Positions 1 through 8,776 of a stretch of 36,173 bases of DNA are shown here, piece by piece; the first letter of the stretch is position 1; each line of letters opens with the position of its first letter. The position numbers and the translations under genes are program-made. The stretch spans positions 1 through 36,173 of the forward strand of contig AYNO01000017.1 of NCBI GenBank assembly GCA_000500915.1, in the 5' to 3' direction. This DNA comes from Rhodobacter sp. CACIA14H1 (GTDB lineage: Bacteria; Pseudomonadota; Alphaproteobacteria; Rhodobacterales; Rhodobacteraceae). The notes under the pieces are model-generated. The model was given only the letters and a program-made list of their open reading frames with translations. It did no database searches and had not been told where the DNA came from.

Positions 1-131
1 GCCACCGCCCTACCGTTGCGCGGGGCAGGGTCAGGAGCGGAGGTCCTCCCCTTCGAAGGGGCCGTGGGGCGCCGGTGGGCAGAACACGGACCGGTGTGAC
101 GCGAGGGCGGCGCCCGCATCGCGGGGTGGGT

Positions 132-145
132 GCACATATATGTGC
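132..145. repeat. 14-nt perfect palindrome, possible operator
   Basis: GCACATATATGTGC is a perfect palindrome. It extends through a T-G mismatch to GGG/CCC on either side (128-149). An alternating A/T core is unusual in this G/C-rich background. It could be a dimeric regulator site or an RNA hairpin. No flanking promoter is clear. Confidence 0.4.
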
Positions 146-172
146 GCCCGCCCCGGGGGGCGGTGCAGGCGC

Positions 173-196
173 CGCCCGGGCCATCGGGCCCGGGCG
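173..196 (-). terminator. G/C-rich hairpin downstream of the 223-1308 gene
   Basis: Arms CGCCCGGGCC (173-182) and GGCCCGGGCG (187-196) pair over 10 bp around the loop ATCG. It lies 26 bases past the stop codon of the minus-strand gene, the usual place for an intrinsic terminator. No U-tract follows, so termination is inferred from position and stem strength only. Confidence 0.45.
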
Positions 197-222
197 AGGA
201 CCAACCTTTGCGCCGGCCACGA

Positions 223-1308
223 TCAGGCGTCGTGCGGATCGTCTTCCCGCACCTTTCGCCGCAGGGCCGCGAAGAGCCGGTCCTGCAGGATATGACCCAG
301 CAGCATCGCCGCCGACAGGAGCAGCGTCACCAGCCCGCCCAGCAGCGCGTAGCCGATGCCCGTGACGCGGACCGTCGCCCGCAGGAGGCGGGTCTTTCCC
401 AGCACCTCGCACCTTGCGACGATGCGGGGGCCCAGCGCCTCGGTCGCGTTGGCGAGGCGGCGGGCATCGGCGGCATCGTCGATGCGCGACAGCAGGTGCA
501 GCGCGGTGGTGGTGTCGGTCGCGCCGCGGATGCGTTCGAGGTCGGCCGCGACGCTGACGAGCGGGGCGAAGGCATCGGCGCGGAGCGAGAGCGCGACATC
601 GTCGAGCGAGCGGGCGCGGCGCAGCGCGATCCAGTCCACCCCGTCGGTCGCGGCGCGGGTGACAAGCGCGGTCATGCGGGGCGAGAGGCGGCCCATGGCG
701 CGTGCGGTCTTGAGCCCCGAGGCGCCGAGCTTTGCCACCGCCGAAGTGCCACCGGTGGCCACGACGGTTGCCGTCGCCCCGAGGCCCACGATGGACAGGG
801 CGACGGCGATGCGGTCCACCTCTTGCCCCGCCATGTAGTCGATCCCGCCGTCGAGGATGGTCGCCATGTCGCCCACCGGTGTCAGCATCACGGGGGCCTG
901 ACAGAGCATGAAGGTGGACAGCGTGCAGGCGGCGGGGTCCAGCGTGCAGGCGGCGCAGTTGGCGGCGCTGGCCCAGAAGCCCGAATCCTGCGCCCATGCC
1001 GCGTCATAGGCGGCCTGCGTTTCGGGCGGCAGCGGGCGGCCCAGTTCCACCGACAGGTCGCGCAGCGCCGCCAGCACCACCCAGTCGCGGCGTTCGGCGG
1101 CAAGATGATCCGTGATCTTCGCGGGGATCGTGTCGGGGGAAAGGCGGGCCAGTCCGGCATCCACCGTGGCGCGGATTTCCGACGCCGTCGCCTCGCGCAG
1201 GGGGGCGAGGGACGGGTCGAGCGCGATGCGCGTGGCCGAGAGCGCCGTCAGCGCCAGCGAGCCCGCAAGCGCCACAGTCAGGAAAAAGCGCGTCAGGCGG
1301 CGGAACAT
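223..1308 (-). CDS. Membrane-anchored protein of unknown function with a four-cysteine cluster
   Basis: A 361-residue protein I do not recognise. A hydrophobic segment at about residues 7-26 looks like a signal anchor. A small-residue hydrophobic stretch lies at about 168-188, and a clear membrane segment at about 315-340 is followed by a basic tail (LRRKVRE), suggesting a cytoplasmic C-terminus. Residues 118, 121, 128 and 136 are cysteines in a CX2CX6CX7C pattern that would lie on the periplasmic side, so disulfides or a metal site are possible. The ATG at 1308 is six bases after the trpS stop, so the gene is very probably co-transcribed with trpS. The frame is full length and shows strong third-position G/C bias. 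The function is open; I infer only an envelope location. Confidence 0.8.
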   Translation of the reverse strand: MFRRLTRFFLTVALAGSLALTALSATRIALDPSLAPLREATASEIRATVDAGLARLSPDTIPAKITDHLAAERRDWVVLAALRDLSVELGRPLPPETQAAYDAAWAQDSGFWASAANCAACTLDPAACTLSTFMLCQAPVMLTPVGDMATILDGGIDYMAGQEVDRIAVALSIVGLGATATVVATGGTSAVAKLGASGLKTARAMGRLSPRMTALVTRAATDGVDWIALRRARSLDDVALSLRADAFAPLVSVAADLERIRGATDTTTALHLLSRIDDAADARRLANATEALGPRIVARCEVLGKTRLLRATVRVTGIGYALLGGLVTLLLSAAMLLGHILQDRLFAALRRKVREDDPHDA

Positions 1309-1314
1309 GCCGCC

Positions 1315-2361
1315 TTAGCGCCGCCGCGAGCGAATCATGCCCACGATGTCATAGACCTGATCGACGATGGGCCGCGCGATGGCATCGGCGCGGTCCGCGC
1401 CTTCGCCGAGGAGGCGGTCGATTTCGGCCGGGTCCTGCATCAGGCGGTTCATTTCCAGCGTGATGGGTTCCAGTTTCGCCACGGCAAGGTCGGCCAGCGC
1501 CGGTTTGAACGTGCCGAATTGCGCGCCCGCGTAGTCGCGGATCACCTGTTCGGGCGTATGTCCGGCAAGGGCGGCGTAGATGTTCACCAGATTCCGCGCC
1601 TCGGGCCGGTCCTTCAGGCCGTCCAGCGTGTCGGGCAGCGGTTCTGGGTCGGTCTTTGCCTTGCGGATCTTCTTGGCGATGGTGTCGGCATCGTCGGTCA
1701 GGTTGATGCGCGACTGGTCGGACGGGTCGGATTTGGACATCTTCTTCGTGCCGTCGCGCAGGGACATGACGCGGGTAGCCGCGCCTTCGATCAGGGGTTC
1801 GACGACGGGGAAGAAGTTGACGCCGTAGTCATTGTTGAACTTGATCGCGATGTCGCGGCACAGTTCGAGGTGCTGCTTCTGGTCCTCGCCCACGGGGACG
1901 AGGGTGGCCTTGTAGGTCAGGATGTCGGCGGCCATCAGCGACGGATAGGCAAAGAGGCCGAGCGAGACGTTTTCGGAGTTCTTGCCCGCCTTGTCCTTGA
2001 ACTGGGTCATCCGCGACATCCAGCCCATGCGGGCGATGCAGTTGAAGATCCAGCCCAGTTCGACATGGGCCGTCACCTGGCTCTGGTTGAAGAGGATGGA
2101 GCGTTTCGGGTCGATCCCTGCCGCGATGAAGGCGGCCGCCCCTTCGCGGGTCTGCTGGCGCAGCTTTTCCGGGTCCTGCCAGACGGTGATCGCGTGCATG
2201 TCCACCATGCAGTAGATCGTTTCGATGCCTTCCTCCTGCTTTTCCACGAAACGCTTGAGCGCCCCGAGGTAGTTGCCCAGCGTCAGTCCCCCCGAAGGCT
2301 GGATGCCCGAGAAGATGCGCGGCGGGAAGGAAGCCTGAGGCGTTTGGACCGGCTCGGCCAT
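1315..2361 (-). CDS. trpS: Tryptophan-tRNA ligase (TrpRS)
   Basis: Charges tRNA-Trp with tryptophan using ATP, in the cytoplasm. The 348-residue length is normal for bacterial class Ic TrpRS. The HIGH-equivalent motif is [12 protein letters not shown] (TLGN at 27-30, matching the TIGN form usual in TrpRS), and the KMSKS loop is intact at 207-211 ([10 protein letters not shown]). I chose the ATG at 2361 because GGAG lies 6-9 bases upstream and the protein then begins MAEPVQ; an in-frame TTG ten codons earlier is less likely. It sits downstream of glnD and murJ, separated by a plus-strand gene, and leads into the unknown membrane protein gene six bases later. The rhomboid-like gene diverges from it across about 106 bases that must hold both promoters. 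Confidence 0.97.
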   Translation of the reverse strand: MAEPVQTPQASFPPRIFSGIQPSGGLTLGNYLGALKRFVEKQEEGIETIYCMVDMHAITVWQDPEKLRQQTREGAAAFIAAGIDPKRSILFNQSQVTAHVELGWIFNCIARMGWMSRMTQFKDKAGKNSENVSLGLFAYPSLMAADILTYKATLVPVGEDQKQHLELCRDIAIKFNNDYGVNFFPVVEPLIEGAATRVMSLRDGTKKMSKSDPSDQSRINLTDDADTIAKKIRKAKTDPEPLPDTLDGLKDRPEARNLVNIYAALAGHTPEQVIRDYAGAQFGTFKPALADLAVAKLEPITLEMNRLMQDPAEIDRLLGEGADRADAIARPIVDQVYDIVGMIRSRRR

Positions 2362-2467
2362 TTGGTTCTCCGTCTGGAAAAGGTTGCGCAATCCGCTTAT
2401 CGCTGGCGTTGTGGGGCGTCAATCAGGGCGGCCCGCGAGGTGCCGTTTCGCCAGGGATGTGAGGCCG

Positions 2468-3154
2468 ATGTACCAGGACCGCAATGCGCCGCCGCTGAAC
2501 CCTTTGCCCGCTATCGTCTGGGTGCTGGCGCTGCCCATCATCGCGATGGAGGTGGTGCTGTCGCTGGGCGCGTCGGGGCTGGCGGGCGGGATGGAGGGGG
2601 CTGGCTGGCGCCTGCAGGCGCTGGAGCGGTTCGTCTTTTCGCCGCCGCTGATGCAGGCGATGATCGAGCGGGGGGAATATCCGCCGCAGCATCTGGCGCG
2701 GCTGGTGACCTATCCCTTCGTGCATGGCGGCGTGACCCATGCGCTGTTCGTGGTGGTGATCCTGCTGGCCCTGGGAAAGATGGTGGGCGAGGTGTTCCGC
2801 TGGTGGGCGGTGCTGGCGATCTTTTTCGGGGCGGCGGTGGCGGGGGCCTTTGCCTATATGGCCGTGCCGGGGAACGATGCGCCGCTGTTCGGCGGCTATC
2901 CGGCGGTTTACGGGCTGATCGGGGGGTTCACCTTCCTGCTCTGGGTCAATCTGGCGGCGGTGGGGTCCAACAAGTTCCGCGCCTTCACGCTGATCGGGTT
3001 GCTGCTGGGGTTCCAGCTGGTGTTCGGGCTGCTGTTCGGGGGCGGCTATGAATGGGTGGCCGATGTCGCGGGCTTTGCCTGCGGGTTCCTGCTGTCCTTC
3101 GTGGTCAGTCCGGGGGGTTGGGCGCGGGTGATGGCGAAGCTGCGTCAGCGCTGA
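2468..3154 (+). CDS. Rhomboid-fold membrane protein, catalytically dead (pseudo-rhomboid)
   Basis: A 228-residue polytopic membrane protein with about six hydrophobic segments and a rhomboid signature. The early loop/TM2 motif YPFVHGGVTHALF is kept. The two catalytic motifs are not: the GxSG-type serine motif that should precede the AVYG segment reads GGYPAVYGLIGG (Tyr-Pro in place of Ser-Gly), and the TM6 histidine motif (normally AHxGG) reads ADVAGFACGF, with Asp in place of His. It is therefore unlikely to be a serine protease and may bind or chaperone membrane proteins, as inactive rhomboids do elsewhere. The start at 2468 gives MYQDRNAPPL with GAGG just upstream; an earlier ATG at 2384 would overlap the trpS promoter region. 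Its 3' end overlaps the convergent murJ by 10 bases. Confidence 0.85.
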   Translation: MYQDRNAPPLNPLPAIVWVLALPIIAMEVVLSLGASGLAGGMEGAGWRLQALERFVFSPPLMQAMIERGEYPPQHLARLVTYPFVHGGVTHALFVVVILLALGKMVGEVFRWWAVLAIFFGAAVAGAFAYMAVPGNDAPLFGGYPAVYGLIGGFTFLLWVNLAAVGSNKFRAFTLIGLLLGFQLVFGLLFGGGYEWVADVAGFACGFLLSFVVSPGGWARVMAKLRQR

Positions 3155-4689
3155 CGCCGGAGGGCGGCTTTCAGGTCGGACAGGCGCATGGCGCCGAGGG
3201 CGAGGGCGGAGAGCGCATAGGCGGCGATGCCGGTGGCCACCAGCGCGGCAAGGGCGGCGTAGCGCCAGCCCGGCGTGCCGATGGCGGGGCCAAGGAGGAG
3301 TTCCGCCCCCATCAGGGCGGCGCCCATGATGGCGCTGGCGGCGATGATGCGGGGCAGGCGGTGGCGGAAGCGGTCGTCGAAGCGGGCCTCGTCGCCCATC
3401 TTGCGGGTGCCGAGCCAGAGTTGCAGGACCATGGTCCAGCCGGAGACGGTGGTGGCGAGGGCTGCGGCGGAGAAGCCGATGAGGGGCAGCAGGCCCACGG
3501 CCACGACGGCGTTGACGACCATGGACCAGACGGCAAAGCGGAAGGGGCTGCTTGTGTCTTCGCGGGCGTAGTAGAGCGGCTGGAAGACCTTGTGCAGCAC
3601 GAAGGCGGGCAGGCCCGCGCCGTAGATGGCAAGGGCCAGCGCGGTGGCTGCGGTGTCGTCGGGGCCGAAGGCGCCGCGTTCGAAGAGGACTTCGCAGAGC
3701 GGCAGGGCAATGACGACCAGCGCGACGGCGGCGGGGATGGTCAGGAACAGCGCGAATTCGGTGCCGCGGTTGAAGGAGGCGCGGCCGCCTTCGGCGTCTC
3801 CGGCCCGCAGGCGGCGGGACAGGTCGGGCAGCAGGACGGTGCCCACGGCGATGGCGACGACGCCGAGGGGGAGCTGATACAGCCGGTCGGCATAGGAGAG
3901 CCACGCCACCGCGCCTTCGGTGAAGGAGGCGACCTGACGGCCCACCAGCAGGTTCACCTGCACCACGCCGCCCGCCAGCACGGCGGGGGCGGCGATCAGG
4001 GCCAGCCGTTTCAGGTCGGGTGTCAGGCGCGGCAGGCCGGGGGTGAAGCGGAAGCCTGCGCGGTGGGCGGAGACCCATGTGAAGGCCAGTTGCGCGATGC
4101 CGGTCAGCGGCACGGTCCATGCCAGCGTCAGGCCCATGTCCCAGCCCCAGTGATCGGCCAGAAGCATGGCCGCGATGAACATCAGGTTCATCAGGACCGG
4201 CACGAAACTGGCTTCGGTAAAGCGTCCGAATGCGTTGAGGACGCCGGACAGCAGCGCCACCAGCGAGATGAAAAGGATGTAGGAAAAGGAGATGCGCCCG
4301 AAGAGGACTGCAAGGTCGAAGCGGGCGTCACCGACGAACCCCGAGGCCATCAGCCAGACGAGCCATGGCATGGCGATGGTGCCGATGACGGAAAAGACGA
4401 TCAGGATCGAGGCCAGCCCGTTGAAGGCATCGCGGGCGAAGCCCTGCGCGTCCTCTCCGCCTTCCAGCTTTTTGGAGAACATCGGCACGAAGGCCATGTT
4501 GAACGCGCCTTCCGCGAAGAAGCGGCGGAACATGTTGGGCAGCGAGAAGGCGATCAGGAAGGCCTCGGCCACCGGACCGGCGCCGAGATAGGCGGCCATC
4601 ATCACGTCGCGGGCGAAACCGGCGCCGCGCGACAGCAGGGTCCAGCCCCCCACGGTGACGATGGAGCGGATGAGGCGGATGGGCTGCAT
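3145..4689 (-). CDS. murJ: Lipid II flippase MurJ (MviN)
   Basis: Exports the lipid II peptidoglycan precursor across the inner membrane. The 514-residue protein has about 14 hydrophobic segments and begins MQPIRLIRSIVTVGGWTLLSRGAGFARD. The SRxxGFxRD motif and the following FxxPNxFRRFFAEGAFNxAFVP segment are hallmarks of the MurJ/MviN branch of the MOP superfamily. The start codon shares one base with the glnD stop (TGATG), so translation is probably coupled to glnD. A glnD-murJ-trpS grouping is familiar in Rhodobacterales. The 3' end overlaps the convergent pseudo-rhomboid gene by 10 bases, leaving no room for a separate terminator between the two. Confidence 0.96.
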   Translation of the reverse strand: MQPIRLIRSIVTVGGWTLLSRGAGFARDVMMAAYLGAGPVAEAFLIAFSLPNMFRRFFAEGAFNMAFVPMFSKKLEGGEDAQGFARDAFNGLASILIVFSVIGTIAMPWLVWLMASGFVGDARFDLAVLFGRISFSYILFISLVALLSGVLNAFGRFTEASFVPVLMNLMFIAAMLLADHWGWDMGLTLAWTVPLTGIAQLAFTWVSAHRAGFRFTPGLPRLTPDLKRLALIAAPAVLAGGVVQVNLLVGRQVASFTEGAVAWLSYADRLYQLPLGVVAIAVGTVLLPDLSRRLRAGDAEGGRASFNRGTEFALFLTIPAAVALVVIALPLCEVLFERGAFGPDDTAATALALAIYGAGLPAFVLHKVFQPLYYAREDTSSPFRFAVWSMVVNAVVAVGLLPLIGFSAAALATTVSGWTMVLQLWLGTRKMGDEARFDDRFRHRLPRIIAASAIMGAALMGAELLLGPAIGTPGWRYAALAALVATGIAAYALSALALGAMRLSDLKAALRRQR

Positions 4690-7424
4690 CAGCCCTGCGC
4701 CCGTTCGGCGCCATCGGCGATGGCCTGACGCAGTTTCTTCTCCAGCGCCTCCTGTTTCGATTTCGCGTGCAGCTTCAGGCCGAACATGTCCTTCACATAG
4801 AAGCTGTCCACCACCTGCGCCCCGTAGGTCGCGATCACGGCAGAGGCGATGTAGATGTTGTTGTTCGCCAGCGTCCGCGTCAGGTCATAGAGCAGGCCGG
4901 GACGGTCGCGGGTGTCCACCTCGATGATGGTGTAGATTTCGGACCCTTCGTTGTCGAAGGTGATGTGGGTGGGGAAGCGGAATTCGCGTTCGCGCTTCTT
5001 GACCTTGTCGCGATCCTTGAGCGCGTCGCGGGGGACGACTTCGCCCTTCAGGGTCTTGTGGATCATCTGCGACAGGCGGGGCAGGCGTGCGACTTCGTAG
5101 GGTTTGCCTTCGATGTCCTGCACCCAGAAGACGGCGGTGGCGTAGCCGTCCTTCGACGTATAGGTGCGCGCGTCCACCACGTTCGCGCCCACCAGCGCCA
5201 GCGCCCCCGCAAGGCGCGAGAAGATGCCCGGATGGTCGGCCAGCGCGAAGCAGGCGCGGGTGGCGTCGCGGCCTTCGTCGGGGTGCAGGTCGATGCGGAT
5301 CTCGTTGTCGGGAATGTCGCGCAGCAGGCGGGCGAAGACGGCGTGGGTGTCGGTGGGCAGGCCCTGCCAGTAGGGCGCGTAATGGCGCGTCATCTCGTGC
5401 CGCAGTTCCGTTGCCGTCCAGTCGGGCAGGCGGTCGGCAAGGGCGCGTTTCGCCTCGTCCTCGCGGTTTTCGCGGTTGAGCGTTTCAAGCCCGCCTTCCA
5501 GCGCGTCGGATGTCTGCTGGTAGAGCGAGCGCAGCAGCATGGCCTTCCAGTTGTTCCACGTCCCCGGCCCGACGCCGCGGATGTCGCAGACCGTCAGCAC
5601 GGTCAGCAGGTCCAGCCGTTTGCGCGATTTCACCGCCTTGGCGAAATCGCGCACGGTGCGGGGGTCGCCAAGGTCGCGCTTCTGCGCGGTGTCGGACATC
5701 AGCAGGTGATAGCGGACCAGCCATTCCACGGTTTCGGTTTCCTCGGCCGTCAGGCCAAGGCGGGGGCAGACGCGGCGGGCGATCTGGGCGCCGAGGATGG
5801 AGTGGTCTTCGGGCCGGCCCTTGCCGATGTCGTGCAGCAGGAGCGCGACGTAGATGACCTTGCGGTCCACGCCCTGCTTGAGGATGCCGGAAACGACGGG
5901 CAATTCCTCGACCAGTTCGCCGCGTTCGATCTGGGCGAGGATCGAGATGCACTGGATGATGTGTTCGTCCACCGTGTAGTGGTGATAGACGTTGAACTGC
6001 ATCATCGCGACGATGGGTTCGAATTCCGGGATGAAGGCCGACAGGACGCCCAGTTCGTTCATCCGGCGCAGCCCGCGTTCGGGGTTGCCGTGATCCAGCA
6101 GCAGGGACAGGAAGATCTGCACCGCTTCGGGATCGTCGCGCATGTCGTCGTCGATCAGGTCCAGATGCGACGCGATCAGGCGCATGGCGTTGGGGTGGAG
6201 CAGGTATCCCGTCCGCAGCGCCTCTTGAAAAAGGCGCAGGATGTTCAGCTTGTCGGTGAAGAAGCGGCGGGGATCGGCCACGTCGATGCGGCCCTGCACC
6301 AGCTTGTAGCCCGGCTTGACGCGTTTCGTCCGCTTGAAGATGCCGAAGAGAGAGGCTTCGGGTTTGGCGTGCCGCGCCTCGAGTTCCGTCAGGAAGACAC
6401 GGGTCAGGTCGCCCACGCGGGTGGCGTGGCGGAAGTAGTCCTGCATGAAATGTTCGACGGCCCGCCGGCCTGCGCGGTCGGTATAGCCCATGCGGGCCGC
6501 CACCTCGACCTGCAGGTCGAAGGTCAGCTGGTCCATGGCGCGGCCGGTGATGTAATGCAGGTGGCAACGGGCGGCCCAGAGGAAATCCTCGGCCCGCGTG
6601 AAGGTGTCGTATTCGTCGCGGGTCAGCAGACCGGCCTGCACCAGCCCTTCGGGGGACGGCACGCGGTGCAGGTATTTGCCGATCCAGTAGAGCGTCTGCA
6701 GGTCGCGCAGGCCGCCCTTGCCCTCTTTCACGTTGGGTTCGAGGACGTAGCGCTGGCCGCCCTGCCGTTTGTGGCGTTCGGCGCGTTCGGCCAGTTTGGC
6801 GTCGATGAATTCGGGGCCGGTGTTGCGGAACAGTTCGCCCCAGAGACGGTCGCCCAGTTCGGTGGCAAGGGGTTCGTAGCCCGCGATGAAGCGGTGTTCC
6901 AGCAGGGCGGTGCGGATCGTGATGTCGTCGCGGCCGAGGCGGATGCAGTCCTTCACCGTGCGCGAGGAATGGCCCACCTTCAACCGCAGGTCCCAGAGCA
7001 TGTAGAGCATCGACTCGATCACCGATTCCGCCCAGGGGGTGATCTTCCACGGGGTCAGGAACAGGAGGTCCACGTCGGAATGGGGGGCCATTTCCGCCCG
7101 GCCGAAGCCGCCGACGGACAGGACGGCCATGCGCTCCGCCTCGGTCGGGTTGGAGAGGGGATGCAGGTGGTTGCGGGCGATGTCGAAGGCGGTGGCGACG
7201 AGGATGTCGGTCAGATGGGCCTGTGCGCGGATCAGGGCGCGGGCGTCGTGGGGGCGCTCTGCGAAGGCGGCGGCGAGGGCGGCGTTGCCCTGCGCCTTTG
7301 CGTCGTTGAGGTGGCGAACGGCGGCGGCGCGGGCGGCGCGGGCATCGGGCGCCGAGGGCAGGTCGCGGAGGATGGCGTCGTGCAGGGCCGGGGCGTCGAT
7401 GAAGGAAGCCCCCGGCAGGATCAT
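4689..7424 (-). CDS. glnD: Bifunctional uridylyltransferase/uridylyl-removing enzyme GlnD
   Basis: Senses glutamine and adds or removes UMP on PII proteins, controlling nitrogen assimilation. With the ATG at 7424 the protein is 911 residues, normal for the family. The nucleotidyltransferase motif GGFGRAE (105-111) and DVD (117-119) is intact. The HD hydrolase motif (LLHDIGKGRPEDHS) lies near residue 530. Two ACT domains follow near 725 (HPGIFSRLAGALALVGANVV) and 840 (RPGLLYDLTRTLANNNIYI). An earlier in-frame start at 7628 would add 68 low-complexity residues and run into the neighbouring lipoprotein gene, so I reject it; the ribosome site before 7424 is weak, so the start is not certain. The stop overlaps the murJ start by one base. 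Confidence 0.95.
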   Translation of the reverse strand: MILPGASFIDAPALHDAILRDLPSAPDARAARAAAVRHLNDAKAQGNAALAAAFAERPHDARALIRAQAHLTDILVATAFDIARNHLHPLSNPTEAERMAVLSVGGFGRAEMAPHSDVDLLFLTPWKITPWAESVIESMLYMLWDLRLKVGHSSRTVKDCIRLGRDDITIRTALLEHRFIAGYEPLATELGDRLWGELFRNTGPEFIDAKLAERAERHKRQGGQRYVLEPNVKEGKGGLRDLQTLYWIGKYLHRVPSPEGLVQAGLLTRDEYDTFTRAEDFLWAARCHLHYITGRAMDQLTFDLQVEVAARMGYTDRAGRRAVEHFMQDYFRHATRVGDLTRVFLTELEARHAKPEASLFGIFKRTKRVKPGYKLVQGRIDVADPRRFFTDKLNILRLFQEALRTGYLLHPNAMRLIASHLDLIDDDMRDDPEAVQIFLSLLLDHGNPERGLRRMNELGVLSAFIPEFEPIVAMMQFNVYHHYTVDEHIIQCISILAQIERGELVEELPVVSGILKQGVDRKVIYVALLLHDIGKGRPEDHSILGAQIARRVCPRLGLTAEETETVEWLVRYHLLMSDTAQKRDLGDPRTVRDFAKAVKSRKRLDLLTVLTVCDIRGVGPGTWNNWKAMLLRSLYQQTSDALEGGLETLNRENREDEAKRALADRLPDWTATELRHEMTRHYAPYWQGLPTDTHAVFARLLRDIPDNEIRIDLHPDEGRDATRACFALADHPGIFSRLAGALALVGANVVDARTYTSKDGYATAVFWVQDIEGKPYEVARLPRLSQMIHKTLKGEVVPRDALKDRDKVKKREREFRFPTHITFDNEGSEIYTIIEVDTRDRPGLLYDLTRTLANNNIYIASAVIATYGAQVVDSFYVKDMFGLKLHAKSKQEALEKKLRQAIADGAERAQG

Positions 7425-7497
7425 GCCGGGGGGTTCGGGGGAAGCGTGCTGTCGGGCCGGGCCAGACGGGCCTTGGACATGATCCGCGCCGCTGGCG

Positions 7498-8661
7498 TCA
7501 GAACCCTGCCCCGCCGAAGCTGCGGGGGGCGGGTTCGACGACGGTGACGGCGTTGTTCTGGATGCGGGCGATGGCAAGGCCGCGTTCGTTGGTGCCGTTG
7601 GGCAGCAGGCGGAAGACGCCGTTGACACCGACGAAGCCCGCCCCCTGCGTCAGCGAGGCGCGGTCCATGCCGCGGCCCTGCTTGGCCAGCGCACCGATGG
7701 CGGCGATGCCGTCATAGGCGATGGCCGACACGGGATGGGGCTGTTCGCCGAAACTGGACTGGTAGCGGGCCTGGTACTGGGCGAAGAGCGCGGGGTCGGG
7801 CATGGCGAAGATGCCGCCCTGCACGCCCGGCAGCGACAGGGTCGCGGCGGGGATGTCCCAGCGGGTCAGGCCGATATACTGGGTCGTGGCCGGGCTGACG
7901 CCGTTCTCGGACAGGAGCTGCGTCACCAAGGGCAGGGCGCCCGCCGTGTCGGCCGTCAGGAAGACCGCCTGTGCGCCCGATGATCTGGCCTGCGCGGCCA
8001 GCGCGGGGATCGCCTGCACGATGCCGTTCTGCGAGAATTCGTAGGAGCCGGTGGCGACGATGCGCCCTCCGGCAGAGGCGACCCCGCTCTGGATCGCGGC
8101 GCGGCCTGCCTCGCCTCCGGCGTTGCGGTCGTGGATGATCATCACCTGCGCCCGCCCGTTGCGGACGGCATAGGTGGCAAGGCGGCGGGCGGTATTCTCG
8201 AAGGTCGGGCCGAGGACGAAGACATTGCCCCCCGCGATGGCGGGGTTGTTGGAGAAGGACAGCACGTTGATGCCTGCGGGTGCTGCGGCAAGGCCTGCCG
8301 CATTCGCCTCTTCGGCGAAGACGGGGCCGAGGATGACCTGCGCCCCGTCGGCGATGGCCTGCTGCGCGGCGGTGGAGGCCTGCGCGGGCTGGCCTGCGGT
8401 GGGATAGACGCGCAGGTCGATCTGGACGCCCGCGAGATCGGAGATGGCCATGCGGGCCGCATTCTCGATCGACCGCGCCAGCAGCTGGTCGCTGGCCTGA
8501 CCGGAGCCCGAGGGGACGAGCAGCGCCACGGCGACCGGACCGTTGGCGCCTGCCGAAGGGGCGGGGCCGGAGGAGGGCTGGCAGGCCGCGAGCGCCACGG
8601 CGGACAGGGCGAGAAGGGCCTTGCCCAGCGACTTGCGGGCGGTGCGCAAAACAGAGAACAT
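7498..8661 (-). CDS. LpoA-like penicillin-binding protein activator lipoprotein
   Basis: A 387-residue lipoprotein. The N-terminus is basic, then hydrophobic, with a lipobox ending LAAC (lipid-bearing Cys27), followed by a Ser/Pro/Gly-rich linker. The body has the periplasmic binding protein type I fold (Peripla_BP_6/LppC-like): PVAVALLVPSGSG, then GAQVILGPVFAEEANAA and a repeated alpha/beta pattern. It matches the C-terminal half of E. coli LpoA (YraM), which stimulates PBP1A; the N-terminal TPR half of E. coli LpoA is absent, as is usual in alphaproteobacteria. It diverges from rsmI-yraN, the genes that flank lpoA in enterobacteria, which supports the assignment. A ribosome site AAGGAG lies about 12 bases before the ATG. 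An amino-acid-binding role cannot be excluded. Confidence 0.85.
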   Translation of the reverse strand: MFSVLRTARKSLGKALLALSAVALAACQPSSGPAPSAGANGPVAVALLVPSGSGQASDQLLARSIENAARMAISDLAGVQIDLRVYPTAGQPAQASTAAQQAIADGAQVILGPVFAEEANAAGLAAAPAGINVLSFSNNPAIAGGNVFVLGPTFENTARRLATYAVRNGRAQVMIIHDRNAGGEAGRAAIQSGVASAGGRIVATGSYEFSQNGIVQAIPALAAQARSSGAQAVFLTADTAGALPLVTQLLSENGVSPATTQYIGLTRWDIPAATLSLPGVQGGIFAMPDPALFAQYQARYQSSFGEQPHPVSAIAYDGIAAIGALAKQGRGMDRASLTQGAGFVGVNGVFRLLPNGTNERGLAIARIQNNAVTVVEPAPRSFGGAGF

Positions 8662-8726
8662 GCGGTTTCCTCACTCCTTGGGCGCGGCTTTCCGGCGTCA
8701 CCCGGGCACGTCTGAAATCGGCGGGC

Positions 8727-8755
8727 AGCCTAAGGGGTTCCACCGGGGAAGTAAA
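8727..8755 (-). promoter_or_regulatory. Candidate sigma-70 promoter for the LpoA-like gene
   Basis: Read on the minus strand, TTTACT and TAGGCT are separated by 17 bases, placing a start site about 60 bases before the ATG at 8661. It is a reasonable but not strong match to the housekeeping consensus in a G/C-rich intergenic stretch shared with rsmI. Confidence 0.3.
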
Positions 8756-8776
8756 CTTGTCAGGGGAGCCCCGCGC

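Larger units (their letters stand above)
1..222. other. Gene-free left edge with several palindromes
   Basis: I find no convincing coding region here. The open frames crossing it are by-products of the high G+C. The stretch holds a palindrome with a TTCGAA core (CCCCTTCGAAGGGG, 48-61), an A/T-centred palindrome (132-145) and a strong G/C hairpin (173-196). It lies 3' of the minus-strand gene ending at 223, so part of it is probably terminator. It may also contain the promoter or 3' end of a gene beyond the window edge. No tRNA or rRNA is recognisable. Confidence 0.5.

Noticed and set aside
130-3051. A 973-codon open frame on the plus strand
   Set aside because: It is antisense to trpS and the unknown membrane protein gene and then out of frame with the rhomboid-like gene. 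Its product is His/Arg/Gly-rich low complexity, typical of a by-product of high third-position G/C.
4767-7547. A 926-codon open frame on the plus strand opposite glnD
   Set aside because: GlnD has all its domains on the other strand, while the opposite product has no recognisable domain or signal. Long antisense frames are common at this G+C.
7425-7628. 68-residue N-terminal extension of GlnD
   Set aside because: It is Ser/Pro/Ala-rich, overlaps the 3' end of the LpoA-like gene and is not needed for the normal family length.
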